Of a stretch of DNA of 64,000 nucleotides, positions 48,221-59,892 are shown in pieces. Source of the DNA: Silene conica (taxonomy: Eukaryota > Streptophyta > Magnoliopsida > Caryophyllales > Caryophyllaceae); assembly GCA_029255685.2 (NCBI GenBank), contig CM055318.2:1741001-1805000 (forward strand). Direction: 5' to 3'. The notes under the pieces are model-generated. The model searched no databases, had not been told where the DNA came from, and was given only the letters and a program-made list of their open reading frames with translations. The stretch's first letter is position 1, and every line of letters starts with the position of its first letter. Made by a program: the position numbers and the translations under genes.

Positions 48221-48982
48221 AAAACTTCAAATCTCAAACTAATGTTGATTTTGATTGAAGTTACGAATATAATTAACTTAACTCCACAAATGCATTACAT
48301 CCAATTTATCAAATCACATCCAAATTGGATAAACTATCTTTAAACATTTATGAATATTCTAAATGTCTTGTTGGTTGTGAAATTCAATTTCTTATCCATA
48401 TTCATTCATTTTCCTTGTCACACCAAATAAAGATTTATCTTGCATCATTTATGTTGGAAAGATACAATTAACAAATTTGATTTGGACTATAGCCTTACAC
48501 CTATACCCTCCTTGGCTGATTTAGCTCCGAGGCGGGGTTGGTAATTGATAAGGTCTTAGATCATATATTTTATTCAAATGTATAGAATTGATTTTACTCG
48601 AGACAGCACGTAAACCTATTATTCTCAATACCAACTTAATCGAAGATTATTTTTTATTAATTCGACAAATCAAATACTATTCAATGTGCGAATACAAGTA
48701 GGTGGACTAGAAGCGTAGGAGGTCCTACGTTCAATCCTCGCTACCCAAAACATGTTTACATATCTTTGTCGATAATTATTTTTATTCTATATTCCCGTCT
48801 CGACGTTATATATATACATATAGTCCCTGTATCATTAATGACGAGTCGTTTTCGGACACTTTGTAGCCATCTGGCTTTTGCAATTTGATATGTTTATATA
48901 ACACTTCAGTTTACTCTTCTACTACTAACCTAAACCTAACCCTATTTCATCCTTTCGAAACATTTTTCTTGAAAGCATTTGT

Positions 48983-50149
48983 ATGTCGATGGCTTCAATA
49001 TCGTCTCCAAACACCATCCTACCGCCTTTTTGGCCTTCTGAAAGCACCGACATCCATACGGTTGTGAAAACAAGCCATAGCCCTAGGATGAAGAAAGTCG
49101 CGGATGGTGAGATAGACGTGTTTAAGGCCGATAAGTACTTTAATGGCGTTATGGTCACGGAAAGTAGCACCGGTTCTGAAAAAAATCAGGACCGTGTCAA
49201 GAAAAATGTTACTGGTAAAGCGGATATAGCGAAGCTAGCTCCTAGTATTCACTCAGAGTCGAGTTATAATAGCCAGAGCGCGCTGTTGAGACGGGTGCAG
49301 GGTAATTCTAATTCTGCAAGGAGTAAAAACAACAGTAACAGTAAATTATCAATTCAGGGTAAAAAAAGTTCAGCATTCCTGTCATGTTACTGTTGTGACA
49401 AGAAATCAATTGAGCTTGCAGATCAAGGAAAAGAAAACGCGGAGAATGCAGTACATGAAAAGCCAATTATAAGAACAATTCAGACGAGTTTGGATGCAGC
49501 TGAAATTGCGCGGTTGAATAAACTGAAGAAGATTCAGCTAGATGTTGGGCAGGACGATGGAGAAGAGTATAGAAGGAAAAAGTCGTTAGAAGTGTTTGGC
49601 TCTGATGAAGGGATGAGCAAGCGGTTTAGCCTAGAGACGCGGCTAAACATGTTGTCGTGGGATGCTATACCGCGATCATCAGAGACGGTATCTGAGACCT
49701 GCAAGGATACTGAGAGCGATGCTAGCTCGGACCTGTTTGAGATCGAGGGTATGACATGTTCCATTCAAGGATCGCAGAAGATGTTAGAGTATGCTCCGAG
49801 CGAGGCTAGCATAGAGTGGAGTGTAGTCACTGCTAGTGTTGCTGATTGTACGAGTATGAGGCCGCCACTGCCTGTGAAAACAGCGGGGAATAAAGGCGTG
49901 CAGAAGCCGAAGCCGAGGACAGGAGGAATGTTTGCTGGATGTAAAAGTCAGAAAGCTGTAAGGGTAGCTGAGGATGTCTGCAGAAGTCCTGTTATTAAGA
50001 GGAAACCAGATGAAAGTGTGAAATTGCATCGGTTTTCGGAGTCGTACAGTCCTGTAACAAGGTTTCAGGCTGAAGCTAAGTTGCCTGGAAACAGTCTTAG
50101 ACAGTTAAAGACTACTACTCCTAGTAATGACATTTTGTACCTTTATTAG
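48983..50149 (+). CDS. PHYTOCHROME KINASE SUBSTRATE (PKS) family protein
   Basis: This is an intronless 388-aa, Ser-rich, soluble protein with no enzyme domain. It carries the family's conserved blocks in order: GEIDVFKADKYFNG (about 42-55), SESSYNSQSALLRR (about 91-104), a cysteine-rich AFLSCYCCDKKSIEL (about 131-145), LNMLSWDAIPRSSETVSE and the EASIEWSVVTASVAD block near 275-290. PKS proteins associate with the plasma membrane and work with phytochromes and phototropins in phototropism, leaf positioning and hypocotyl growth. The Cys cluster is a likely S-acylation site. Single-exon structure is normal for the family. I cannot say which PKS (1-4) it matches. A TATA-like stretch lies about 170 bp upstream of the start. 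Confidence 0.9.
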   Translation: MSMASISSPNTILPPFWPSESTDIHTVVKTSHSPRMKKVADGEIDVFKADKYFNGVMVTESSTGSEKNQDRVKKNVTGKADIAKLAPSIHSESSYNSQSALLRRVQGNSNSARSKNNSNSKLSIQGKKSSAFLSCYCCDKKSIELADQGKENAENAVHEKPIIRTIQTSLDAAEIARLNKLKKIQLDVGQDDGEEYRRKKSLEVFGSDEGMSKRFSLETRLNMLSWDAIPRSSETVSETCKDTESDASSDLFEIEGMTCSIQGSQKMLEYAPSEASIEWSVVTASVADCTSMRPPLPVKTAGNKGVQKPKPRTGGMFAGCKSQKAVRVAEDVCRSPVIKRKPDESVKLHRFSESYSPVTRFQAEAKLPGNSLRQLKTTTPSNDILYLY

Positions 50150-50218
50150 TATTTCTATGCTAAGTTACTTCGGCACTTCATATGACCTTCTGTATCCGTG
50201 TCTGTGTCCGTGTCCGAC

Positions 50219-50404
50219 CTATGTTACTCAGACTCGTTTAGAAGTACCCGATACGGGTATGTGTCCAAGTGTCGGACTCGGCTATTTTATTGAAAAATAT
50301 GCACATTTTGGTCTAAAATGAGATGGGTATGACATTACCTATGTCGGAGTGTCGAGTGTTGGACACGGGTACGCTGGGAATTTAGAAGAGTCGGAGTAAC
50401 ATAG
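50219..50404 (+). mobile_element. MITE family B copy downstream of PKS
   Basis: CTATGTTACTC...GAGTAACATAG ends. Flanks 'tgtccgac' and 'tgtatgac' match at 6 of 8 positions. A degenerate inverted copy follows directly at 50405-50552. Confidence 0.72.
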
Positions 50405-50552
50405 TGTATGACACTTGGTCCCTTAACATTGGTATGACACTCGGACACTTCATTTTAGACCAAAAACTTGAACTTTTTTCATAAAACAGTCATGTTTGAC
50501 ACTTGGATACATACCCGTGCCCGACCCTTCATGCTGAGTCAGAGTAACATAG
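50405..50552 (-). mobile_element. Degenerate inverted MITE family B copy
   Basis: This reverse-oriented relative ('cattttagaccaaaaac', 'gagtcagagtaacatag') abuts the previous element, giving a head-to-head pair. Confidence 0.5.
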
Positions 50553-50833
50553 TTTCTACATGCATGTTTGTTTGCTAACTTGGTGTATTAACATAAACTT
50601 ATGTAAAAAGTATTTACTCTTTCCGTGTCAGACTTGCAGTCATCTGTTTACGTTTTCTATTCATTGTAAGAGGTAAGTTGTTAATTGGATGTATTTTACT
50701 CTTTCCGTATGAGACTCTCAGCCATTTTCATTTGTTTACGAAACAAATGATTGGAATAGAGGACTAGAGAGTATATATAATATTGTAAGTTTTTCAGAAT
50801 GTTGAATTTCATTTAGTTTTTTATCTACTAGAT

Positions 50834-51003
50834 CAGTGGTGGAGCGACGGGGCTAGCAGAGGTGGTTGTTCCGCTAAAGTTTGAAAATATCGAAATTTTT
50901 AGTTAAAATATTCGAGTTTTTTAAAGGCCCCTTACAATATTACTCTTTTGCCCCCACTGAAAACTCCAGCCCCTGCTGACTCGAAATCTTGACACCGCCA
51001 CTG
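50834..51003. mobile_element. hAT-like MITE (CAGTGGCGG ends)
   Basis: 'cagtggtggagcgacgggg' at the left and 'gacaccgccactg' at the right form terminal repeats of the common plant hAT type. The interior contains 'ttttgcccccactgaaaac'. The 8-bp flanks are not convincingly repeated. Confidence 0.55.
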
Positions 51004-51950
51004 GGTGAGATTAAGACAGAAATCTGGATAGACCCAAGTCGATTATAGACTTATAGTATCTCTACATTCGAGTTATAAATGTGGTTAATATAGCCTCGAA
51101 ACGCAGTTGAGGTAACGTTTTAACCCATCAGACTCGGTCGTGACTCAACTTGACAAGTCTAAATCTTAAAAGTATACTCATCTCGAATCTTTTATTTCTT
51201 TCTCTTTTGAAGTCATTCACCAAACAAATCACCTTTATTTAAACATCTCAACAAATTATTTCGAATTTCATTTTAGGTTCCGTTATTGTTGAAATGTTAA
51301 GGTCGATAATTGACACGACAACGAACTTTCTTATTCATGAATCCAAAAAAAAGAGTAACATAAGACTAGGCATGTATGATGTACATGTAAAGTGTGAGAA
51401 GACTAGACGAAACGAAACGAGACGAGATATCATGCGATTGACTCCACTTACGAACAATGTCGAAACTCCCTTTAAAAAAGACGATGAAGAAGACGATGAT
51501 GATGACGACGACTAAAAGAATTGTCGTAAGGAAGAAAAACCCAAAACGTGGAGGAAATTTGCACCATGCATACTACAAATTGGAAGCAATTAATAAAAGT
51601 GAGTGACCACAAATACAAGTGAAGTGCAATAAAGCTTATGAAAACACGTAAACTTTCATTTCTTCGTCTAAATTTATGTCACAACAACAAAATATACAAC
51701 AAATGATGTGATTGTAAAGAATGATTGTCATTTTGTCAATATTGACAACGCCTTATCACATCACATATTAACATTCTTCACATTGCCATTTATTATAATG
51801 TGGCTCCATGGACCAGCACGTAATCATGATTATTATCTTATGTAATCGATTTTTTTTAACGTCGTTTGGTTTTGACACAAGGACTAAGGTAAGGGAATAT
51901 GAACATTTGTGGTAGTTGTGACTTGTGAGAGGGTTGTTAATGAAACGAGA
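51004..51950. other. Intergenic, no gene recognised
   Basis: A 73-codon plus-strand frame at 51294-51515 ends in a run of Asp codons from a GAT/GAC simple repeat (about 51478-51514). I do not consider it a gene. Confidence 0.4.
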
Positions 51951-51954
51951 CATC

Positions 51955-52665
51955 TCGCGAGCAATTCAAGTTCGGCTCCGTCGAAGCTCGGTCAAAACTT
52001 GGCTCGTGTGAGTTCGGCTCAAGAGCTTGACGAGTCAAGCCGAGGTAAGGTTGGTTCGGCTCGAAAAGCTCGTGAGCGGCTGAAACTTATGTAATTAGAT
52101 AAAATATTACTCATATTTTATAAACTTATTTTTTCATGATTATATATTTGTACAACACATATAAAAAATATCCCATTTATTTACCAATAGTTGTACATAA
52201 AACTTTTAAGGTCCTGTTCTTTTCGGCTGAAACGAGTTGAATTGAATTAATTGGAGTAGTGCTTAATTGAACTAAATTGAGTGGAACTGAGGTGAACTGA
52301 ATTTAGTTGAATTTAAAACTAATTTTGTGAAGAGATTAACTGAAAATAATTGATTGAAAGTAAATAAAAACCTAACAGAATACAACTAAGAAAAACTGAA
52401 AGGAGCTGAAATTAAGTCAGAAAGAACAAAGCCTAAGTCTTGTTATTGAACATATCGAGAGAGGAAAAACGAAAATTCAACAATTATATATAAGTTTAAG
52501 TTGAGCTCGAGTTTGGCTTTAGCTCGCGTTAAAGCTCGCAAGCTTAATAACGAGCATAATTTTTTCAAACTCGGGTAAATTCGGGATTAACCCGAGCTCG
52601 AGTTTTAATTTATGAGCACAAACCGTGCAAGGCCAAGCTCTCGGCTCGGCTCGGGCATGTGAAAT
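51955..52665. mobile_element. GCTCGG-rich non-autonomous element, split by a MITE
   Basis: Repeated 'ttcggctcgaaaagctcg' motifs at the left and 'ctctcggctcggctcgg' at the right are typical of a plant TIR element. It is interrupted by the family A MITE at 52210-52433. Precise ends are not resolved. Confidence 0.4.
52210..52433 (+). mobile_element. Tourist-like MITE family A copy
   Basis: Flanked by TAA on both sides (52207-52209 and 52434-52436). It begins 'ggtcctgttcttttcggctg' and ends 'aagaacaaagcc'. Confidence 0.78.
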
Positions 52666-53355
52666 ACAAAGACATTCAGAAAGGATAAATATTGAACTTT
52701 AGGGTATGTCCATTACGATATTCAAGAAGGTTAAATCGCGAAAATATTGGCTATTGGCTGGTGGCGTTCGCCATGCTGGGTAATCGAGAACTTGAGATGG
52801 CTGTGTACGGCCGTATGGTGGTCGGAAAAGTAAGTTCTTTTACCGTCTCAAATCCTGGTCATGAACATTGCAACTTTCTTAAGTACATACAATGGCGGAG
52901 TGTAATTCAGCGGAAAAAATATCCGATTTTGTATACAAGTACACCGTGCAATACGAGAAAAAAGAACACAGATCGAATACAATCAGCAAAATTCAGCTGA
53001 GAAAAACAAGTTCTTTATTAAAGTCGGTACAAAATGAACAAAATCACTCCTCAAACTTGCTCCGTGTATCCAAACCTACTTTCGCTAGTCAAATACACCA
53101 TCCAACCCGGGTTATGCCATCCGAATCAAACCTGCAGGCTGCACCGCTGCAATCATACCTCTACACGATTGATTTTTGTTTCACGAGTCAAAAACTTAAT
53201 ATAGACATGAATCAATACGACTACAAAAACCAACATGTACATTAACGCGCATTCCAAGGTAACTCAAATCAAATTACGGGACTAGAGAGGGAGGCCGAGA
53301 GTGGTTCATGGATGGATCACATACACTGACTATCTAAATTCAAATTCAACGCGGT

Positions 53356-56300
53356 TTATTCATCCTTCCACTCTTTTGTTGGTCTGGCCTCGAACCCACC
53401 GCCTTCTCTATGCTCTAACGAGTAGGGCATGTAGGTCCCGAGTATCCGATCCCACATAACAAAGAACGGCTGCGAGAAGTTGTATTTGGTGCCGTAAAGC
53501 TGGTGGTGCACATCGTGATATGCCGTGTTATTCTTAAAGAAGACGTGGAAAGGGTTCCCGGGTAGCCATAGACCGCAGTGATCATCCACTGTTTTTATTG
53601 TTGCGAAGGAGAAAAAGAAAATAGATGTTCGAGGAGACATGCCAGAGATGAGAAAGGACAGAGCTCCACCAATTGTGTCGAGGATGAGACCCTCTAATGG
53701 ATGGTTGTAAAGAGCCCCGAATGCATAAGGTACAACAAGTCGGTGATGCTGCGCGTGGACATGGCGGTATAGGAATTTGTTGTGATGCATATATCGGTGC
53801 ATGAAATATTGCCAAGTGTCCAAGACCATCATGGCAGTAAGAAATTGACGGGCGACAACAAATATAGAAGTTTTCTGTTCGCTCAATGTTTCAATAGAAC
53901 TTCCTGTCACCTACATACATACAAACATGCATTTTTGATGATAAGAAAGACGGGATTATAAAAGAAAATCAAATGCCACATAAAATCTAGCAGTAAATCC
54001 TTTTTGCAACATCACTAGCAAACGGAACGTTTGGGTAGGGTCGGGTTAGGACATGTCGGGTCGGGTCGGGTCGGTACATTCTGTGTACCACTTTTCCACA
54101 ATATAATTATAAACCCAAACCTTGAAACATGGGTCCTAGCTTGGAAATAAGGGAAGGATACCACTGCGCAGATTTTGTCTGAAAAGAAAACTGTAGATTT
54201 ACACGACTCGTCCCCTGCCTTCTACTTATATGGCCTTCAGGTGAACCAAAGGCAAGGGAGTGAAGGCTCAAAAATCAAACCCTAAAGGGATATTGAAAGA
54301 TTACAAGACTTGTTAAATACGTCGGTCAAATACTCAAATCCACTTAAGTTGAACTGACGTCCACGAATAAATTTAGGTGTTCAGATCGGAGCAGATGAAT
54401 TGGTACTACTATTTCACATGCCCACGTTTCAACTAAATATGATGACTAACTAGTGACGAGTCTCACAACTAGCAAGATCATAGGAGAGAAATCTGTGTTA
54501 CTCAGACTCGTTTAGAAGTAGTTGACACAGGTACGTGTCCAAGTGTCGGACTCGGCTATGTTATTGAAAAATATGCACATTTTGGTCTAAAATGAGGTGT
54601 CCATGTGCCATACCCATGTCCAAGTGTCGAGTGTCGGACACGGGTACGCGAGAAAATTAGAAGAGTCGGAGTAACATAGGAGAAATGCAAACCCTATTTT
54701 TTACGGATTGGGGTGGGGGACTGGGGGATTTCACATCCTCCTATACGATCACACCAATAATAACATTTACCACTTTCCCACAATAACTATAAACCCAATT
54801 CTTGAAAGTCACGGTCCTAGCTCGGAATTAAGATAAAGGATACCTCTTTCCAGCTGCATCCCTATCTAAGTTGAGGATCGAGCGATTATGTCAGAAAAGA
54901 AAACAGTTTGTTTCAAAAGACTCCTCCTCCCCTGCCTTCTCTTTACATCTTCGTCAATTGAACAAAAGGCAAGGGACTAAGGCCCTGTTCTTTTCGGCTG
55001 AAACGAGCTGAATTAAATAAATTGGAGTAGAGCTTAATTGAACTAAATTGAGTGAAACCGAGGTGGAGTGAATTTAGTTGAATTAAAAGTTACTTTTGTG
55101 AAGAAATTAATTGAAAATAATTGATTGAACGTAAATAAAACTTAACGGAATACAACCAAACAAAATTGAAAGGAGCTGAAATTAAGCCAGAAAGAACACG
55201 GCCTAAGAGTTCAAGACTGGGGCACTAAAGAGATATATGGACGAGATATGTTAACAAAGAGCATGAAACCTCGTCAACATTTAGTTTAACTGACGTCCAT
55301 GAATAACTTCGAGTGTTCTGAACTTAGCGGATGATTTGTTCCTACTATTTCACATGTACACCTTTCTATCAAATATGACTACTAATGACTACACGCCGTA
55401 ACAACTAACAAGGTCATAGAAGAGAAATGCAAGTCCTACTTTTTTTCTTAGTTGCACACATCAACTGTCCAAAAGCTTCAAGGCTCAAGCTTTCACCCTA
55501 TTTCGCAAACATTACAAAGAAAAAAAACATAAATTGTACCGCGGTAAATACCACCTATTCTTAAATAGCAACTAACATCTAGTTATCTACATTAATTCCC
55601 TTGGCAAACAACTTCGACTAAGGCCCTGTTCTTTTCGGCTGAAACGAGCTGAATTGAATTAATTGGGGTAGAGCTTAATTGAACTAAATTGAGTGGAACT
55701 GTCGTGGCGTGAATTTAGTTGAATTAAAAGTTAATTTTGTGAAAAGATTAATTGAACATAATTGATTGAACGTAAATAAAACTTAACGGAATACAACCAA
55801 CCAAAATTGAAAGGAGCTGAAATTAAGCCAAAAAGAACAGGGCCTAAGAGGCATTTCCTCGGCCTCTTCTTCGACAAAACGATCAGCATTCAAATTTCGA
55901 TTTTGCCAAGACATACTCCTTTCAAGACATTGCTTAACCAACACTGGATCAAACTTCACATTCAGACAGACATTGATCCTGACTGAAATTCCTTAAAGTT
56001 GCAACAAATTGGATCAAAATCCGATTTTTTAATGGCTAAAAATCGAAACAGGCACAAAGAAATGACCTTTCTCATTCAGCTACACATACTGCAACAATCC
56101 TCAGGACATGGGCAATCCACAACAACAAATTACACACAAAATCAACAGTCTACAGAGAAAAATTTCCACCCTATTCTAATTAAATCTAACTTCATTAACT
56201 AATCAGAACTATCCAACTGAATAATCAATCAAATAACTGGAAATTAAACCAAAGAAACAACAAAATGATTCAGAAATTGCAGGAAAAAAGAGGGATGAAT

Positions 56301-56532
56301 GAATACATACAGCAAAAAGGATAAGAGCAACAACAGCTTGAACAAATTGTTGAAGAAGAACACCCTTAACAACAGCAGATTTAGGAACTAAATTCTTCTC
56401 ATCTTCATCTTTTCTTGAATGCAATCTATAATTATCAAAATTACCCAACAAAATATAAATCCCAGAATATACCCAATACACTACAATTGGTGCAAATGTT
56501 CCCAATATTTCATCTGACACCATTTTCATCAA
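53356..56532 (-). CDS. SBH: Sphingoid base (sphinganine) C4-hydroxylase, 2 exons
   Basis: Exon 1 is 56532-56311 (74 codons) and exon 2 is 53910-53356, joined in phase 0 (GCT|GTATGT ... ATGTAG|GTGACA). They encode 258 aa; Arabidopsis SBH1/2 are about 260. This ER enzyme hydroxylates C4 of dihydrosphingosine to make phytosphingosine for plant sphingolipids. The histidine motifs of the fatty-acid hydroxylase superfamily are HRYMH (112-116), HVHAQHH (124-130), DDHCG (183-187) and HDVHHQLYG (206-214). Hydrophobic spans lie near 13-30, 60-75 and 145-180. The C-terminus GGFEARPTKEWKDE matches the family. The start could be any of three nearby Met codons (MMKMVSDE); I took the first. The 2.4-kb intron holds two family A and one family B MITE. 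A Mutator-like MITE lies 366 bp upstream of the start codon. Confidence 0.94.
54493..54679 (+). mobile_element. 187-bp MITE family B copy in the SBH intron
   Basis: CTGTGTTACTC...GAGTAACATAG ends. Flanks share 'gagaaat'. Antisense to the host gene. Confidence 0.72.
54981..55203 (+). mobile_element. Tourist-like MITE family A copy in the SBH intron
   Basis: Flanked by TAA on both sides (54978-54980 and 55204-55206). Full length, 223 bp. Confidence 0.82.
55622..55844 (+). mobile_element. Tourist-like MITE family A copy, best-preserved ends
   Basis: Flanked by TAA on both sides. The ends 'ggccctgttcttttcggctg' and 'gccaaaaagaacagggcc' are inverted repeats. At 223 bp it is the same length as 54981-55203 in the same intron. 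Confidence 0.85.
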
Positions 56533-56897
56533 TAAATATTGACCCCAAAATTAAAATCTTATTCTTATGGGTGAAAATAACATCACCCAAATTAAAACCC
56601 ACCAACAAAAATCAATCAAATTAATAAAATTAGTTAATTTGATCTGAACCCAGATGATGAAATGCCAGATAATACAATAAAGATTGAAACTTTATGCAAT
56701 GTGATTTGTGATTAGCTGGTTGAAAAGCTTTTTTAGGGTTTAATTAATAATTGGGGAAGAATAAAAATCAAAGGAGAGAAGAGTCAATAATAATAATAGT
56801 AACACAATGATGTTTGTTGGAATTTGCAGGTACACATGTTTGTGTTTGTTTGCTTGTTTGGAAGGAAAGAGAGGGAGAGAGAAGGTCAAAGTCTGTG

Positions 56898-57093
56898 TAG
56901 TAAGTCTTGCTTGTGACGGATCACCATTTGTGACGGATATTTTGTGAGATAAAATGGATATAAAATGAGTTAGTGGAGAAAGGGGACCACATGAATAGTG
57001 TTGGAGAGAGAGAGAAAATAGATATTTTGTGAGAGGAAACAATATCCGTCACAAGCTTGTGACGGATACCGCCGTCACAAATGAGAATTTGTG
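56898..57093. mobile_element. Mutator-like MITE (TTGTGACGG family) upstream of SBH
   Basis: A perfect 9-bp duplication AAGTCTGTG lies at 56889-56897 and 57094-57102. The interior has several 'ttgtgacgga' motifs on both strands. Its position 366 bp upstream of the SBH start codon puts it in or near that promoter. Confidence 0.78.
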
Positions 57094-57939
57094 AAGTCTG
57101 TGTTTTTTGTTTGAGTTTAAAGTCATATTTCTGAAAACTGTGGATGGAAATTTGGAACAAACCGTCTCGTTTGTGACGGAATTACCCGTTATAAGTTAAA
57201 TACGAATATTATTCTATTTATAATAAGGTAAACGGGACGACAAATAACGGAAAAAGGAGCACACTCATGAATTGTGCGATTGTGTCCGTTACATATTGTG
57301 AGAGCGACGAATAATATTCGATTTCAGCTTGTAATGAAAAATACCCGTGTTCAATGAAATTTCGTAAATTTGGAAATTTGGAAAATAACAAAAGCAGTTA
57401 ATAAAATGTTGCAATTTTTTCAACAATTGTGGATTATTGACTTATTGTTGTGACTTGTGAGGTTGTTACACTTATCTAGAAGTGGAAATATTGTTGTTTT
57501 GACTTTATTAATTAGACTCGGTTAATTGATTTTTTTTAACTCGTGTTTTAAAAGATAATTATTCCATTTATATAAAACCGTATTATATAGATGTGTATTT
57601 TGCTTGAGTTTAAAGTCCAATTTCTGAGAACCGTGGATGGAAATTTGGAAAATTGGAAAGTAGACAAAAACACCCATCAAATGTTGCATTTTTTTTCAAT
57701 AATGGTGTGTTATTGTTGTTAGGTTGTTACACTTGTTTAGAAGTGGAAATAATGTTGTTTTGGCTTGATCAATTTAAAGTGTATATTAGGTCTCGATCTG
57801 TTTTTAAAGAAGATCACGGATTCACGGGTGCTTGTTTAAGTCGGTCTTACATAAATTTATTGTAGTAATAATTGTTATTTCTAATTAATAGAGTTGTGAT
57901 TGATTCCGCTTTACAATTATATCATTATAAATTTAACAA

Positions 57940-58011
57940 GGGCATTTGGTCTAGTGGCATGATTCTTGCTTAGGGTGCAAGAGGTCCCGAGTTCAATTCT
58001 CAGAATGCCCC
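57940..58011 (+). tRNA. tRNA-Pro(AGG), copy 1
   Basis: 72 nt. The acceptor GGGCATT pairs with AATGCCC and is followed by C. The anticodon stem CTTGC/GCAAG encloses the loop TTAGGGT, with AGG at 34-36. The T-arm stem CCGAG faces CTCAG, one C-A mismatch relative to copy 2, which may weaken it. A TTTTT terminator follows. Confidence 0.85.
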
Positions 58012-58342
58012 TTTTTCCATTTTTTTTTTAAAAAAAATTACAAAATTGGAAGATTAGGAATTTAGAATTATTCTTCAAAACTGCATGATTGTTAGTTGAA
58101 TTGAATTTAGCAAGTTTTCAAGGAATTTTAATCTAGCCTAATATTCATAAACGTAGATATATTCAGAAAAAAAAAAAACTTTTTTATCCTTCTTTTTTTA
58201 GACTTCCTTTCCAATTGACAAGTAAAAGTATTTTGTTAATCAACAATTTTATTTAAGCATAAGCCTTGTGTTTGGTAGATTTACGTTTAAATAAATTACA
58301 AAATAATAATATTTTAATATGGTTTATATAAATTATTAACAA

Positions 58343-58414
58343 GGGCATTTGGTCTAGTGGCATGATTCTTGCTTAGGGTGCAAGAGGTCCCGAGTTCAAT
58401 TCTCGGAATGCCCC
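58343..58414 (+). tRNA. tRNA-Pro(AGG), copy 2 (consensus)
   Basis: 72 nt with all stems paired: acceptor GGGCATT/AATGCCC, anticodon stem CTTGC/GCAAG, T stem CCGAG/CTCGG with loop TTCAATT. It is followed by only TTT before C, then a longer T run further on. It is preceded by 'attattaacaa', shared by other copies. Confidence 0.93.
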
Positions 58415-58648
58415 TTTCTTATTTTTTCAAAGAATTTTATTTTAGTCTAATATTCAAAAACGTAGATATATTCAGTAAAAAAAACGCTTTTATTATCCTT
58501 CCTTGTTTTAGACTTCCTTCCCAAATGACAACACGTAATGTATTTTGTAACCAACAATTTTAATTAAGCATAAGCCTTGTGTTCGGTAGATTTACGTTTA
58601 CAACAATTACAAATAAAATATTATATTTGTTATATTAATTATTAACAA

Positions 58649-58720
58649 GGGCATTTGGTCTAGTGGCATGATTCTTGCTTAGGGTGCAAGAGGTCCTGAG
58701 TTCAATTCTCGGAATGCCCC
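58649..58720 (+). tRNA. tRNA-Pro(AGG), copy 3
   Basis: As copy 2 except one C-to-T in the T stem (CTGAG facing CTCGG), which still allows a G-U pair. A TTTT terminator follows directly. Confidence 0.9.
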
Positions 58721-59036
58721 TTTTCCCCTTTTTTAAAAAAAAAATATTACAAAATTGGAAGATTAGGAATTTAGGATTATCTTCAAAAATGCCTGATCGT
58801 TAGTTGAATTAAATTTAGCAAATTTTTAAGGAATTTTATTTAGCCTAATATTCATAAACGTAGATATGTTCAGAAAAAAAAAGTTTTTTTTTTTGGACTT
58901 CCTTTCCAATTGACAAGTAAAGTGTTTTGTTAATCAACAATTTTATTTAAGCATAAGCCATGTGTTTGGTAGATTTACTTTTAAAGAAATTACAAAATAA
59001 TAATATTTAAATATGGTTTATATTAATTATTAATAA

Positions 59037-59107
59037 GGGCATTTGGTCTAGTGGCATGATTCTTGCTTAGGGTGCAAGAGGTCCCGAGTTCAATTCCGGA
59101 ATGCCCC
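59037..59107 (+). pseudogene. tRNA-Pro(AGG) copy 4, 1-nt deletion in T stem
   Basis: 71 nt. The 3' half of the T stem reads 'ttccgg' instead of 'ttctcgg', so one base is lost and the arm cannot pair normally. The anticodon arm is intact. Probably a pseudogene or poorly processed. Confidence 0.8.
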
Positions 59108-59377
59108 TTTTTCCTTTTTTCAAGGAATTTTATTTTAGCCTCATATTCAAAAACGTAGATATATTAAGTAAAAAAAATGCTTTTATTCTCCTTCTTCCTT
59201 TTTCTAGACTTCCTTCCCAATTTTTTGTAGAGTAGTTTGTAACCAACAATTTTTTTTATTTTTTTTCGAGATATTGTAACCAACAATTTTAATTAAGCAT
59301 AAGCCTTGTGTTCGGTAGATTTACGTTTAAATAAATTACAAATAAAATATTATATTTGTTATATTAATTATTAAAAA

Positions 59378-59447
59378 GGGCATTGGTCAGTGGCATGATT
59401 CTTGCTTAGGGTGCAAAAGGTTCCGAGTTCAATTCTCGGAATGCCCC
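59378..59447 (+). pseudogene. tRNA-Pro(AGG) copy 5, two deletions in 5' half
   Basis: 70 nt. It lacks a T before 'ggtc' and another T inside the D arm/box A ('ggtcagtgg' for 'ggtctagtgg'), and has 'caaaaggtt' for 'caagaggtc'. Box A is damaged, so transcription is doubtful. Confidence 0.8.
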
Positions 59448-59892
59448 TTTTTTCCTTTAATTTGTTTTTCTTTTAGGAAACTGGAAGGAATTCGCATTTA
59501 GAAAATTTTCAAGGAATTTCGTCTAATTTGCATAATAAATTCTGCCTTATTACCTGTTATAATCCATATTACAAACTTGCGGAAACGGTATTTCGACATC
59601 ATTCCAACAACGGTATTTAGAATGCCACGAACGCTCTCACTCTACCATATCCCTCGGCTAAATGCAACAAGACGTAGTTATTCGGGAATAAGAGCGACAA
59701 ATAGTGGCCGAAAGAAAATCTACAGATTGTGATAGTTCTAAGCGAGATCACGCAGTAAATTAAACTACAAAACCAATATAAATAAACTGTAACGATAGAT
59801 AACGATCTGGTCTGATGTCTACTTGAATCTAACTCTCATATAAACGGTATTTGTTGTGGGTATTTGGATTAAGGAGATAAAGACGGGATTGA

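Larger units (their letters stand above)
57931..59530 (+). repeat. Tandem array of tRNA-Pro units, alternating flank types
   Basis: The five tRNA starts are 403, 306, 388 and 341 bp apart. Flanks after copies 1 and 3 share 'acaaaattggaagattagga'. Flanks after copies 2 and 4 share 'caaaaacgtagatatatt' followed directly by an A-run. The array therefore grew by duplicating a two-copy block of roughly 700 bp. Confidence 0.8.

Noticed and set aside
48690..48760. tRNA-like segment with box B-like 'gttcaatcctc'
   Set aside because: No complete cloverleaf and no tail or duplication. It may be a worn SINE head but is too weak to call.
52692..53245. Two overlapping plus-strand frames (102 and 117 codons)
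   Set aside because: They lie just past the 3' end of SBH, overlap each other in different frames and show no known family.
57940..59447. CRISPR-like array (regular repeats and spacers)
   Set aside because: The repeats are 70-72-nt tRNA genes with cloverleaf structure in a plant nuclear context, and the spacers are long and duplicated.
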